A stretch of 43,106 bases of DNA from the NCBI GenBank assembly GCA_029261925.1, contig JAJDAJ010000043.1, positions 1-43,106 of the forward strand, read 5' to 3'. Positions 23,500 through 31,296 of this stretch are shown one piece after another (within the stretch, counting starts at the first letter, position 1; each line of letters opens with the position of its first letter). Below the pieces are notes generated by a model. It made no database searches and was not told the DNA's origin. It was given only the letters and a program-made list of their open reading frames with translations. The position numbers and the translations under genes were made by a program. The stretch comes from Deltaproteobacteria bacterium (GTDB taxonomy: Bacteria > Myxococcota_A > UBA9160 > SZUA-336).

Positions 23500-23868
23500 C
23501 TAGGGCAGGTCCGCGAGGACCTTGTCGACGAGCTCGAGCAGCTGCATGGGGCTGAAGGGCTTGATCAGGAAGCCGCGCACGCCCAGCGACACGGCCTCGG
23601 TGCGGGCCGCCTTCTCGGAGCGAGCGGTGAGCATGATCACCGCCACGTGGCTGCCCTCCTCGCGCAGGGCCCGGAGCACCTCGATGCCGTCGAGACCCGG
23701 CATGGTCCAGTCGAGAATCACCAGGTCCGGGTCCTCGACGCGCGCGCCGTCGAGCGCGGCCTGACCGTCCTCGGCCTCGACGATCGTCCGCTCGGTGGTC
23801 TCGAGCGTGCTTCGCACGAGCATGCGCAGGTGCGGCTCGTCGTCGGCGATCAGGATCTTCGTGCCCAT
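23500..23868 (-). CDS. single-domain response regulator (receiver only)
   Basis: The protein has 122 residues, receiver domain only. All switch residues are present: acidic pair in LIADDEP (Asp9, Asp10), phosphoacceptor Asp53 in LVILDWTMPG, Thr81 (MLTAR) and Lys103 (LIKPF). It has no output domain, so it acts by protein contact, like CheY or a phosphorelay middle piece. ATG 23868 is preceded by GAGAGG at a good distance, preferred over a GTG two codons upstream. It is the first gene of the receiver/kinase operon, and a palindrome lies just upstream at 23882-23897. The isolated phosphotransfer-type and pseudo-receiver genes at 35955-36570 could be relay partners. Confidence 0.9.
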   Translation of the reverse strand: MGTKILIADDEPHLRMLVRSTLETTERTIVEAEDGQAALDGARVEDPDLVILDWTMPGLDGIEVLRALREEGSHVAVIMLTARSEKAARTEAVSLGVRGFLIKPFSPMQLLELVDKVLADLP

Positions 23869-23881
23869 TGCCACCTCTCGA

Positions 23882-23897
23882 GCTGAGACCTCTCAGC
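23882..23897. promoter_or_regulatory. perfect dyad upstream of the receiver gene
   Basis: GCTGAGA (23882-23888) and TCTCAGC (23891-23897) are exact reverse complements around CC. The site begins 14 bases before the receiver start codon, so it could be an operator or a hairpin next to the ribosome site of the receiver/kinase message. Confidence 0.4.
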
Positions 23898-23921
23898 AAA
23901 TCGGGCGACTTGCGACCGGAC

Positions 23922-23953
23922 TTGACACCCGGGCGACCAGCCCGGGCTAAAGT
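23922..23953 (+). promoter_or_regulatory. Tad operon promoter with palindrome in an elongated spacer
   Basis: TTGACA (23922-23927) and TAAAGT (23948-23953) are 20 bases apart, longer than normal. Nineteen of these spacer bases are a perfect palindrome, CCCGGGC-GACCA-GCCCGGG (23928-23946). This is the geometry used by MerR-type activators, which bind between the boxes and twist the spacer. Initiation near 23960 would give a leader of about 45 bases before flp. No MerR gene is in the window, so the regulator is unknown. Confidence 0.45.
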
Positions 23954-24004
23954 CACAGGCCGTACTGGACGAGATGTGCATTCGTGACAGACGGGAGTCG
24001 CAGA

Positions 24005-24229
24005 GTGTTCAGCTACCTGCACATCAGGGTTCGAGCGGCTGCACGGCGCATCGCCCGCGACGAGACGGGCGCATCGGCGCTGGAGTACGGACTCATCGCG
24101 GGCCTGGTCGCCGTCGTCCTGGTCGGCGCGCTGACCCTGACGGGGACCTCTCTCACGTCGCTGTTCGACTCGATCGCTTCGGAGCTCAGCGATGCGGCGT
24201 CGTCCAGCTCGTCGTCCTCCTCCAGCTGA
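24005..24229 (+). CDS. flp: Flp/Fap type IVb pilin precursor
   Basis: The protein has 74 residues from the chosen GTG. A basic leader ends in RDETG, and prepilin peptidase should cut between Gly22 and Ala23, leaving ASALEYGLIAGLVAVVLVGA. This has Glu at +5 and the adjacent Tyr that mark Flp pilins. The hydrophobic helix is followed by LTSLFDSIASELSDA and a tail of nine serines, an unusual end that may be glycosylated or exposed. GGGAG precedes GTG 24005. A GTG at 23984 would add seven residues but has a poorer site. It is the major pilus subunit and first gene of the Tad operon. Confidence 0.9.
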   Translation: MFSYLHIRVRAAARRIARDETGASALEYGLIAGLVAVVLVGALTLTGTSLTSLFDSIASELSDAASSSSSSSSS

Positions 24230-24686
24230 GGCGATTCGCCACGAGACCGGCGGGAGCGCGATCGAGTTCGCGTTCACGCTGCCGCTCTTCCTGCTCGTGC
24301 TGCACGGCCTGGTCAGCTACGGGCTGATCTTCGCCCTGCAGACCTCGATGACCGCCGCCGCGAATGACGCGGTGCGCGCTGCGGTGCAGGCTGACCCGCT
24401 CGGCGCCGCGTTCGAGAGCACCGTCGCGGACCTGTCCCGCGCCGCGGCCTCCGCACGACTGCAGTGGCTGCCGGAGGCGCAGCGCCTGGTCGTGCTGGGG
24501 AGCAGCGGGGAGAACGTGAGCGTGAGCGTGACGACCGACGCCACGCTGGGTGACGTGGTGACCGTGCACGTGCAGTTCCCGGCCTACGCCAGCCAGCCAC
24601 TGCTGCCGCTGCTGCGGCTGCCCGGACTCGGCGAGATCCCCCCGGTTCCCGGCTCGCTCGAGGCCAGCGCGACAGCGGTCCTGTAG
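24192..24686 (+). CDS. tadE: TadE-like pseudopilin
   Basis: The protein has 164 residues. An Arg/Pro-rich start leads to HETGGSAIEFAFTLPLFLLVLHG, the TadE/TadF N-terminal signature with Gly before the hydrophobic helix and Glu in the IEF position. It is a minor pseudopilin that is cut like Flp and needed for pilus assembly. Its ATG lies 38 bases inside the end of flp, an unusually long overlap, in the frame that encodes the serine tail of Flp. The C-terminal region (VVTVHVQFPAYASQP) is typical of TadE beta structure. Confidence 0.85.
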   Translation: MRRRPARRPPPAEAIRHETGGSAIEFAFTLPLFLLVLHGLVSYGLIFALQTSMTAAANDAVRAAVQADPLGAAFESTVADLSRAAASARLQWLPEAQRLVVLGSSGENVSVSVTTDATLGDVVTVHVQFPAYASQPLLPLLRLPGLGEIPPVPGSLEASATAVL

Positions 24687-24801
24687 CGACAACATGTCAC
24701 AGGGGGCGCTCCCGTAGCTCAAGGCAGGTCTATGGCGTCCCGATACCGACGTCTCGTCCGGGTGCCGCGTGCATGCCGCGCGGACGCAGGGGGCGGAGGG
24801 A

Positions 24802-25578
24802 ATGAGGGGCCAGACACTGCGCACCGTCGCGCTGCTCACGTTCATGCTCTCGCTGGGTCTGGGCGTGGTGGCGTACCGCATGAGCGTGCCGGAGCCCGCG
24901 GCCGCGCCGGTCGAGATCCCGCAGACGCGCACCGTGGTCGCGATCGAGCCGCTCGAGGCCGACGAGCCGATCCCGGCCGGGGACGTGGCGCTGCGCGCCG
25001 TCGAGCTGCGACCGGACAGCGGCTTCGGGCGGCCCGAGGATGTCGTCGGCCGGCGGCCGAGTCGCCGCGTCGAGGTCGGCGAGCCGCTGCTGGCATCGCA
25101 CTTCCGCGAGGGCGGCGTGCTCTCGCTCGGGCTGCGCGAGGGCGAGCGCGCGGTCGCGGTCCGCGTCGATGGCGTGGTCGGACTGGGCGGCTTCGCACGC
25201 CCCGGAGACCTCGTCGACGTGCTCTTCTTCGCCAAGCGCGACGGACGCGAGGTGGAGGCCACACAGGCCCGGATCCTGCTCGAGAGCGCCCGCGTGCTCA
25301 CCTTCGGCAAGGTCGCCGACGCTGCGGGCCCCGACCGGCCGGCGCTCGATGCGCGCACGGCCGTGCTGGCGGTGCCGCGCGACGAGGCGCCGATGCTCCT
25401 GCTCGCGGACTCTGCGGGCAAGCTGCGCCTGGCGCTGCGCGACGTGCAGACCCTCGGCCCGAGCGCGCGGCCGGCGCGCTCCGCATCGATCGAGCTCAAC
25501 GAGCTGGTCGAGGAGCGCCGCCGGCAGCAGGGCGGAGGCGGGCCTTCGACGGTCGTCTACCGGGGGCTCGAGCGATGA
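24802..25578 (+). CDS. cpaB: Flp pilus assembly protein CpaB/RcpC
   Basis: The protein has 258 residues. A membrane segment (TVALLTFMLSLGLGVVAYRM) is followed by a periplasmic SAF-like domain (TRTVVAIEPLEADEPIPAGDVALR) and ESARVLTFGKVADAAG, then VLAVPRDEAPMLLLADSAGK. These are typical CpaB/RcpC features; the protein is thought to link the secretin to the peptidoglycan or inner membrane complex. GGAGGG precedes the ATG. There is a 115-base gap from tadE. The stop overlaps the next start (ATGA). Confidence 0.88.
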   Translation: MRGQTLRTVALLTFMLSLGLGVVAYRMSVPEPAAAPVEIPQTRTVVAIEPLEADEPIPAGDVALRAVELRPDSGFGRPEDVVGRRPSRRVEVGEPLLASHFREGGVLSLGLREGERAVAVRVDGVVGLGGFARPGDLVDVLFFAKRDGREVEATQARILLESARVLTFGKVADAAGPDRPALDARTAVLAVPRDEAPMLLLADSAGKLRLALRDVQTLGPSARPARSASIELNELVEERRRQQGGGGPSTVVYRGLER

Positions 25579-26927
25579 GCCTGCGAACGCACGTCCTCCT
25601 CGCCGCCCTCGCGCTCGCGCCGCTCCTGCCCGGCGCCGCCGTGGCCGCCGACGGCATCATCCGCCTGCGCAGCGGCGAGCAGCAGGTCATGCAGCGCGAC
25701 GGGGCGATCGATCGCGTCGCGGTCGGCGATCCCGCGGTGGCCGATGTCCGGGTGGTCTCGCCGCGCGAGCTCCTGGTGCAGGGCAAGGACGCGGGCTCGA
25801 CCACGCTGATCCTGTGGTCCGGCGGCGATGGCTCACCCGAGACGCTGCACGTGCTGGTCGACGGGGGCAGCCGTCTGGTGGACGAGGCCCTGCGCCAGCA
25901 CGGCGGCGCGGGGCTCCGCGTGCAGGACATGGGCCCCGTCCGCCGCCTCGACGGGACCGCCGACTCCCTGGAGCAGTACGGCGATGCGCGCGTGCTGGCG
26001 GGCGCCGACGCCGGCGAGCCGCTGGTGGACGACGCACGCCTCTCCTTCGGTCTCCAGGTCCAGATCGACCTCAAGATCGTGGAGCTCAGCCGCTCGGTCC
26101 TGCACGGAGTGGGCATCAACCTGATGAACAACACGCTGCACCGTGCGAACGCCCTCTCGCCGCCGGGCGCCGTCTCGAGCATCGAGGGCGAGGGTGCCGG
26201 CTCGCGCGGTGACTTCCCCGGATTCATCTTCGGCGGCTCGTTCCTCCCGATCGGCGACGCCTTCAACCTGGTGACCGCGAACTCGACCAGCGGCTTCGTC
26301 GGCGCGCTCAGCATCCTGGAGGCCAACGGCTACGCGCACACGCTGGCCGAGCCCTCGCTCACCGTGATGAGCAGCCAGAGCGCCTCCTTCCTGGCGGGCG
26401 GCGAGTTCCCGATCCCGGTGGCGCAGGGCCAGGACGGCGCCATCTCGGTCGAGTACCGCGAGTTCGGCGTGCGCGTAACGCTGCGGCCGCTGGTGATCTC
26501 CCCGGACCGGATCTCGCTCAAGATCGCCCCCGAGGTCAGCGAGCTGGACTTCTCCGCCGGCATCTCCGCGGGGGGCGTGGCCGTTCCCGCGCTGCGCACG
26601 CGTCGCTCCGACACGACCGTCGAGCTCGGCGACGGCGAGAGCTTCATCATCAGCGGGCTGATCAATCGCACGACGGCGGGCTCGATCGACCGGGTTCCGT
26701 GGCTGGGCCAGGTCCCGATCCTGGGTGCTTTCTTCCGCTCCATGCGCTTCGCGTCCGACGAGCGCGAGCTGCTGATGATCGTCTCACCCCGGCTCGTGCG
26801 GCCCATCCGCAGCGACGCGGAGATGCCGGGGCTTCCCGGCGCGGACCTGCCGGCCTACGACCCGTCCTTCTCGGACATGCTGCTGCGCGGCCGCGTCGCT
26901 CCCGCCGGCAGCGAGTACACCAGGTGA
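25575..26927 (+). CDS. cpaC: Tad secretin CpaC/RcpA
   Basis: The protein has 450 residues. The signal peptide is residues 1-25 (LAALALAPLLPGAAVAA). The N-terminal pilus-type domain (IRLRSGEQQVMQRDGAIDRVAVGDPAVADVRVV) includes the G-D-P-x-V-A-D motif found in this family. A linker and the C-terminal secretin beta-barrel follow (LQVQIDLKIVELSR, VMSSQSASFLAGGEFPIPV, GESFIISGLI). The VPWLGQVPILGAFF near the end is the secretin family stamp. It forms the outer-membrane pore for the pilus. It is translated by overlap with cpaB. No C-terminal lipoprotein-pilot motif was seen. Confidence 0.92.
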   Translation: MSLRTHVLLAALALAPLLPGAAVAADGIIRLRSGEQQVMQRDGAIDRVAVGDPAVADVRVVSPRELLVQGKDAGSTTLILWSGGDGSPETLHVLVDGGSRLVDEALRQHGGAGLRVQDMGPVRRLDGTADSLEQYGDARVLAGADAGEPLVDDARLSFGLQVQIDLKIVELSRSVLHGVGINLMNNTLHRANALSPPGAVSSIEGEGAGSRGDFPGFIFGGSFLPIGDAFNLVTANSTSGFVGALSILEANGYAHTLAEPSLTVMSSQSASFLAGGEFPIPVAQGQDGAISVEYREFGVRVTLRPLVISPDRISLKIAPEVSELDFSAGISAGGVAVPALRTRRSDTTVELGDGESFIISGLINRTTAGSIDRVPWLGQVPILGAFFRSMRFASDERELLMIVSPRLVRPIRSDAEMPGLPGADLPAYDPSFSDMLLRGRVAPAGSEYTR

Positions 26928-26937
26928 GGCTGCCGGC

Positions 26938-28128
26938 ATGAAGGGCGTCTTCGTCGTCGTCAGCGAGATCGAGCAGCACATCCAGTGGCTTGCCGATGGC
27001 CTGGGCAGCGACGCCACGCTGGTCCCCGCCGACTCCCAGGACGGTGATCGCGTGCTGCAGCTGGTGGACACCGCTGCCGCCGACGCGGTCTTCGTGCGCT
27101 TCGGTCGCGTCGACTTCGACGTGGGGGCGCGCTTCGTGGCGCAGCTGATCGAGCGCAAGCCCGAGCTGCCCGTGATCGTGCTCGGCGAGTCGGACGACCG
27201 CGACGTGGTCCTGGCGGCCCTGCGCGCGGGCGCGCGCGACTTCGTGTCCCTCGAGGCCCCGAGGCGGGAGCTCGAGGAGGTCGTCGATCGGCAGATGCGC
27301 TGGAGCCCCGCCGGGCGCAACGTGGCGCCGCGCGGACGCATGTACTCCCTGGTCTGTGCGCGGCCGGACATCGCCACGACCACCCTGGCCCTGCACACCG
27401 CGCTGGCGATCCGGGAGCTCGCCGAGCCCGACGAGGAGGTGCTGCTCCTGGATCTCGGCATCCCCGTGGGCGACTCGCTGCTCTTCCTGGACCTGCGCCC
27501 CTCGTACACGCTGATCGACGCCGTGCGCTCGGTCCGGCGCTTCGACGAGTCGCTGATCCAGGCCGCCTTCGTGCGTCACTCCAGCGGCCTGGCCATGCTC
27601 CCCATGTCCGAGGATCTCCGGGAGCTCCAGCAGGTCAGCCTGACCGACATGATCACGATCGTCGGCATCCTCAAGACGTTCTTCGATCACGTCGTGGTCA
27701 ACCTCTCGGGGCTCTTCGACATCGAGCTGATCATGCCCGTGCTGGGCAAGTCCGATGAGATGCTCGTGCACGTGGACCAGGCGGTGGCGAGCTGCCGCTC
27801 TGCGCGGCGCCTGCTCGACTCGATCCAGTCGCACGATACGGCGGTGCCCGCGCCGCACCTGGTCATCGATCGCTACCAGGGCCATCTCGAGCCGAAGGCA
27901 TCGGACATCGCCGAGCTGCTCTCGGCGCCGACGTGGACGCCGTTTCCGGCGGCGGGGTTCGTGTTCCTCGAGGCGATGAACAGCGCGCGGACGATCTTCG
28001 AGATCGCTCCGCGCTCGCCCTACGCGCGCCAGGCGCGCGGCTTCGCAGCGGAGCTGATGGGCATCGAGCACGACGCCGACGACGGGCCCCTGACCTGGCT
28101 GAAGCGGCTTCTGGGTCGGGAACGGTGA
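26938..28128 (+). CDS. cpaE: pilus assembly protein CpaE/TadZ with degenerate P-loop
   Basis: The protein has 396 residues. An N-terminal receiver-like domain (residues 1-115, ending in LAALRAGARDFV) precedes a ParA/MinD-like ATPase domain. The expected deviant Walker A (K-G-G-x-G-K-T-T) is replaced by CARPDIATTT (residues 140-149), which lacks both lysines. ATP hydrolysis is therefore doubtful. The rest of the fold is intact (VLLLDLGIPVGDSLLFLD, FDHVVVNLSGLFD). TadZ localises the Tad machine at the cell pole, and other TadZ proteins also have altered P-loops. The gene follows cpaC after ten bases and overlaps cpaF by four. Confidence 0.88.
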   Translation: MKGVFVVVSEIEQHIQWLADGLGSDATLVPADSQDGDRVLQLVDTAAADAVFVRFGRVDFDVGARFVAQLIERKPELPVIVLGESDDRDVVLAALRAGARDFVSLEAPRRELEEVVDRQMRWSPAGRNVAPRGRMYSLVCARPDIATTTLALHTALAIRELAEPDEEVLLLDLGIPVGDSLLFLDLRPSYTLIDAVRSVRRFDESLIQAAFVRHSSGLAMLPMSEDLRELQQVSLTDMITIVGILKTFFDHVVVNLSGLFDIELIMPVLGKSDEMLVHVDQAVASCRSARRLLDSIQSHDTAVPAPHLVIDRYQGHLEPKASDIAELLSAPTWTPFPAAGFVFLEAMNSARTIFEIAPRSPYARQARGFAAELMGIEHDADDGPLTWLKRLLGRER

Positions 28129-29459
28129 GCTGGGCGGGGACGGGAGCCTCGGCCCCGCTCGCGGAGAAGCCGGGCGGCGAGAGTGACGACTATCGCCTGA
28201 GCGAGGAGTACCAGGCGCTCAAGGCGCGCATGCACGCGGGCCTGATCGAGGTGATCGAGGAGGAGCGTCTCGACGTGGCGGACTGGCCGGTCGAGTCCCT
28301 GCGCCGCTTCGTCGAGGGCAAGGTGGACGGCTTCATCTCGCAGGAGCGCCTGGCCGTGAATCGCCGCGAGGCCGCCATGCTCGTCGACGACATGATCGAC
28401 GAGGTCGCGGGCCTGGGGCCGATCCAGCCGCTGATCGAGGACGACGGGATCAACGACGTCCTGGTCAACGGCCACATGCACGTGTTCGCCGAGCTCGAGG
28501 GTCGGATGCAGCGCATGCCCCTGCGCTTCATCGACGACCGCCACCTGATGCGCATCATCCAGCGCATCGTCGCCCCGATCGGTCGCCGCATCGACGAGTC
28601 CTCGCCGATGGTCGACGGCAGGCTGGCCGACGGGAGCCGCGTGAACGCGGTGATCCCGCCCGTGGCCCTGGACGGCCCGTGCCTGTCGATCCGCAAGTTC
28701 CGCAAGGATCCGCTGCGTGCGGGGGACCTGATCGCCTTCGGAAGCGTGACCCACGAGATCCTCGAGCTGCTGGGTGCGGCGGTCCGAGGTCGCTGCAACA
28801 TCCTGGTCAGCGGAGGCACCGGCTCGGGGAAGACGACCATGCTCAACATCATGAGCGACGCGATCCCCAGCGACGAGCGACTGGTCACGATCGAGGACAC
28901 CGCCGAGCTGCGGCTGCGACACGAGCACGTGGTGCGCCTGGAGACGCGACCCCCGAACCTGGAGGGTCGCGGGGAGATCGACACGCGCTCGCTGGTGCGC
29001 AACGCGCTGCGCATGCGTCCGGATCGGATCATCGTCGGCGAGATCCGCAGCCACGAGGTCATGGACATGCTCCAGGCCATGAACACGGGCCACGAGGGCT
29101 CCATGGCCACGATCCACTCCAACGCACCGCGCGACTGCCTGAGCCGGATCGAGCTGCTGATGGGCTTCGGCGGCTTCAGCGGCAGCGAGCGTACGCTGCG
29201 CCAGACCGTCTCCGACGCGCTCGACCTGATCATCCAGATCGAGCGCTCGGCGGCCGGCGAGCGGCGCCTGACGCACGTGAGCGAGGTGCTCGAGCCGATC
29301 GACGGGCAGTACCGCGTGCATGACCTGTTCTGCTGGGATCCCAGGGCCCGGCAGTTTCGCCGCGAGATCAACCAGCCCCACGGCGAGCGCCTGCTGACGG
29401 CGCTCTCGCAGCAGCGCTCGTCCACGCCCTTCGGCTCCAAGGAGCCGACGCGTGTCTGA
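28125..29459 (+). CDS. cpaF: Tad secretion ATPase CpaF/TadA
   Basis: The protein has 444 residues from GTG 28125, which overlaps the cpaE stop (GTGA). Walker A is SGGTGSGKTT (229-238), and Walker B and the His box are RPDRIIVGEIR and GSMATIHSN. The N-terminal all-alpha region (ERLAVNRREAAMLVDDMIDE) leads to the GLGPIQPLI-x-D-x-x-I-N-D-V-L-V-N-G stretch characteristic of TadA. It is the hexameric motor for pilus assembly. The reading frame extends further upstream, but those residues copy the antisense of cpaE, so the GTG start is preferred. Confidence 0.92.
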   Translation: MSWAGTGASAPLAEKPGGESDDYRLSEEYQALKARMHAGLIEVIEEERLDVADWPVESLRRFVEGKVDGFISQERLAVNRREAAMLVDDMIDEVAGLGPIQPLIEDDGINDVLVNGHMHVFAELEGRMQRMPLRFIDDRHLMRIIQRIVAPIGRRIDESSPMVDGRLADGSRVNAVIPPVALDGPCLSIRKFRKDPLRAGDLIAFGSVTHEILELLGAAVRGRCNILVSGGTGSGKTTMLNIMSDAIPSDERLVTIEDTAELRLRHEHVVRLETRPPNLEGRGEIDTRSLVRNALRMRPDRIIVGEIRSHEVMDMLQAMNTGHEGSMATIHSNAPRDCLSRIELLMGFGGFSGSERTLRQTVSDALDLIIQIERSAAGERRLTHVSEVLEPIDGQYRVHDLFCWDPRARQFRREINQPHGERLLTALSQQRSSTPFGSKEPTRV

Positions 29460-30360
29460 CCGCCTCCTGGTCGGCATCGGTCTCCTGGGCCTGCTGCTCT
29501 CCGGCCTCGCCCTGCTGCGGGTCGAGCTCGCGCAGCGGCGGCGCCGCGAGCTGGCGCTGCAGCGCTTCCGCGAGATCGTCGGCATCGAGCCCGGGCGCGG
29601 ACAGGGCGCGTCCCGGCGACTGCAGCTCGTGCGGCGATTGCGGCGGCATTTCTGGGCCGCGGGAATCGAGCTGACGGAGAGACACCTGTGGATCTGGGGC
29701 CCGGGGCTGGCGGTGCTGGCGCTGCTGGCCTGGGTCGTGGCGGGGCTCCTGGCCGCGGTGATCCTCGTGCTGCTGGCCCTCGGCGGGCTGCAGCTGCTGC
29801 TGGGCCTGCGCACGGCGCGCCGGCGCCGCCTGATGCTGGAGCAGCTGCCGGCCTTCCTCGAGCATGTCGTGCGGATGATCTCCGCGGGCACCAGCCTGGC
29901 GGTCGCCATCCAGGAAGCCTCCCGCGACACGCCCGACCCGCTCGGACACCTGCTGGCCCAGCTCGAGCGACAGCTGCAGCTCGGCGCGGCCCTCGACGAT
30001 GCGCTCGACCGAGTGACCGAGGGCCTGGGCCTGCGCGAGCTCGACATGGTCGCGCTCGCCCTGCGCGTGCACCAGCGGTACGGCGGCAGCGTGGTCGATC
30101 TGCTGCGCGGCGTGACACGCGCGGTCCGCGATCGCGATCGCATGCAGCGCGAGTTCCACGCCATGACGGCCGAGACGCGTACGTCGGCGCTGATCCTGGG
30201 CTCGATGCCGCTGGCACTCGCCGTCTACGTGATGCTGTTCAATCCCGCCTACCTGGGCTCGATGTGGAACGACCCGGCCGGGCGCGGCCTGCTGCTGGCG
30301 GCCGCGGGGCTGCAGCTGGTCGGCTCGTGGCTGCTCTGGCGGATGGTGCGCTCGGTATGA
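29452..30360 (+). CDS. tadB: Tad inner-membrane platform protein TadB
   Basis: The protein has 302 residues from GTG 29452, which overlaps cpaF by eight bases; AAGGAG at 29439-29444 supports it. The N-terminal helix, a pair of helices (ALLAWVVAGLLAAVILVLLAL) and the T2SSF domain are seen (LEQLPAFLEHVVRMISAGTSL; LDMVALALRVHQRYGGSVVDLL). A last membrane pair is SALILGSMPLALAVYVM and LLLAAAGLQLVGSWLLW. TadB and TadC form the membrane base moved by CpaF. Confidence 0.9.
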   Translation: MSDRLLVGIGLLGLLLSGLALLRVELAQRRRRELALQRFREIVGIEPGRGQGASRRLQLVRRLRRHFWAAGIELTERHLWIWGPGLAVLALLAWVVAGLLAAVILVLLALGGLQLLLGLRTARRRRLMLEQLPAFLEHVVRMISAGTSLAVAIQEASRDTPDPLGHLLAQLERQLQLGAALDDALDRVTEGLGLRELDMVALALRVHQRYGGSVVDLLRGVTRAVRDRDRMQREFHAMTAETRTSALILGSMPLALAVYVMLFNPAYLGSMWNDPAGRGLLLAAAGLQLVGSWLLWRMVRSV

Positions 30361-31292
30361 GCGGTGTCGCCACACCCTGGATCTTCGCCGCCAGCGCCAT
30401 GCTGGGCACGCTCGGTCTGGGGATGATCGGTATCTGGGCGGCGGATCGCGCCCACCGCCAGCGGGTTCGCCAGCGCTTCGAGCGCATCGTCCAGGAGCAG
30501 CGAGCGGGCGGTGAGCTGCCCGCCACCGATGCGATGGGCACGCTGGCCAGCCTCGGGAGCTGGTTCGGCGAGCGGCTCGGGGGTCTGGCCATCGATGCGG
30601 AGCTGCCGAGGATGCTCGCGCGCGCCGGCTGGCGTGGGCGCCAGGCGCTCGCGATCTACACGGGGGTACGGCTGCTGCTGGCGCTCGGGGGCGTGTGGCT
30701 GGCCGGCACGCTCTGGGCCACGAGCGGGCGCGAGCTGCCGGGATCGACCCTGCTGATGGCGATGTTCATGGCGGGTGCTCTGGGCTACCTGGCTCCCGGC
30801 TGGATGGTCGCGGCGCGCGCCCGGCGGCGCGCGCGGAGCCTGGTCGAGGACACGCACACCTTTTCCCAGGTGCTCGCGCTCCTGTTCGAGTCCGGGCTCT
30901 CGGTCGAGCAGTCACTGTCGACGGTCGTGCGCGACCGCCCTGAGATGCTGCGCACCCTCGCGAGCGAGCTCGAGCCCACCATGCGCCAGATCGCCGCTGG
31001 CCGCGACCGCGAGTCCGCACTCGAGGCGCTCGGCGAGGACCTCGGGATCGTCGAGCTGCGCGACCTGATCGGACTGCTCACGCGGATCGATCGCTACGGC
31101 GGCGAGGCGCGGGCATCGCTGGAGAGCTTCGCGGGCCTGCTGTCGGAGCGGCGTCGCACCGAGACGCAGGAGACCCTGTCGCGCATGTCGGCGCGCATGA
31201 CCGTGGTGATGGTGGGCTTCCTGCTGCCGGCCCTGCTCGTGGTGGTGGGCGGCCCCGGCTTCCTGTCCATCATCCGGGCGCTCGAGAGGTGA
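30357..31292 (+). CDS. tadC: Tad inner-membrane platform protein TadC
   Basis: The protein has 311 residues. It overlaps tadB by four bases (ATGA). It has an N-terminal helix (IFAASAMLGTLGLGMIGIWA), a helix pair (LLLALGGVWLAGTLWA, LMAMFMAGALGYLAPGW) and a T2SSF domain (SQVLALLFESGLSVEQSLSTV; LRDLIGLLTRIDRYGGEARA). It ends with MTVVMVGFLLPALLVVVGGP. It is the partner of TadB in the platform; both are shorter than average but complete. Confidence 0.9.
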   Translation: MSGVATPWIFAASAMLGTLGLGMIGIWAADRAHRQRVRQRFERIVQEQRAGGELPATDAMGTLASLGSWFGERLGGLAIDAELPRMLARAGWRGRQALAIYTGVRLLLALGGVWLAGTLWATSGRELPGSTLLMAMFMAGALGYLAPGWMVAARARRRARSLVEDTHTFSQVLALLFESGLSVEQSLSTVVRDRPEMLRTLASELEPTMRQIAAGRDRESALEALGEDLGIVELRDLIGLLTRIDRYGGEARASLESFAGLLSERRRTETQETLSRMSARMTVVMVGFLLPALLVVVGGPGFLSIIRALER

Positions 31293-31296
31293 TCCG

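Noticed and set aside
23974..23992. MCIRDR-like peptide that resembles the translation of a Nextera transposon adapter, a known artefact
   Set aside because: The DNA matches AGATGTGTATAAGAGACAG at only about 15 of 19 bases and lies in a sensible leader before flp. A true adapter would match exactly, so I treat it as coincidence, though a read check would settle it.
24700..24760. tRNA-like stretch (CCCGTAGCTCAAGGCAG) between tadE and cpaB
   Set aside because: There is a D-arm-like piece, but no anticodon arm, no T-loop and no acceptor pairing.
27933..28124. Longer N-terminus for CpaF
   Set aside because: The extra residues are a different-frame reading of the cpaE end. The GTG at 28125 overlapping the cpaE stop gives the normal family length.
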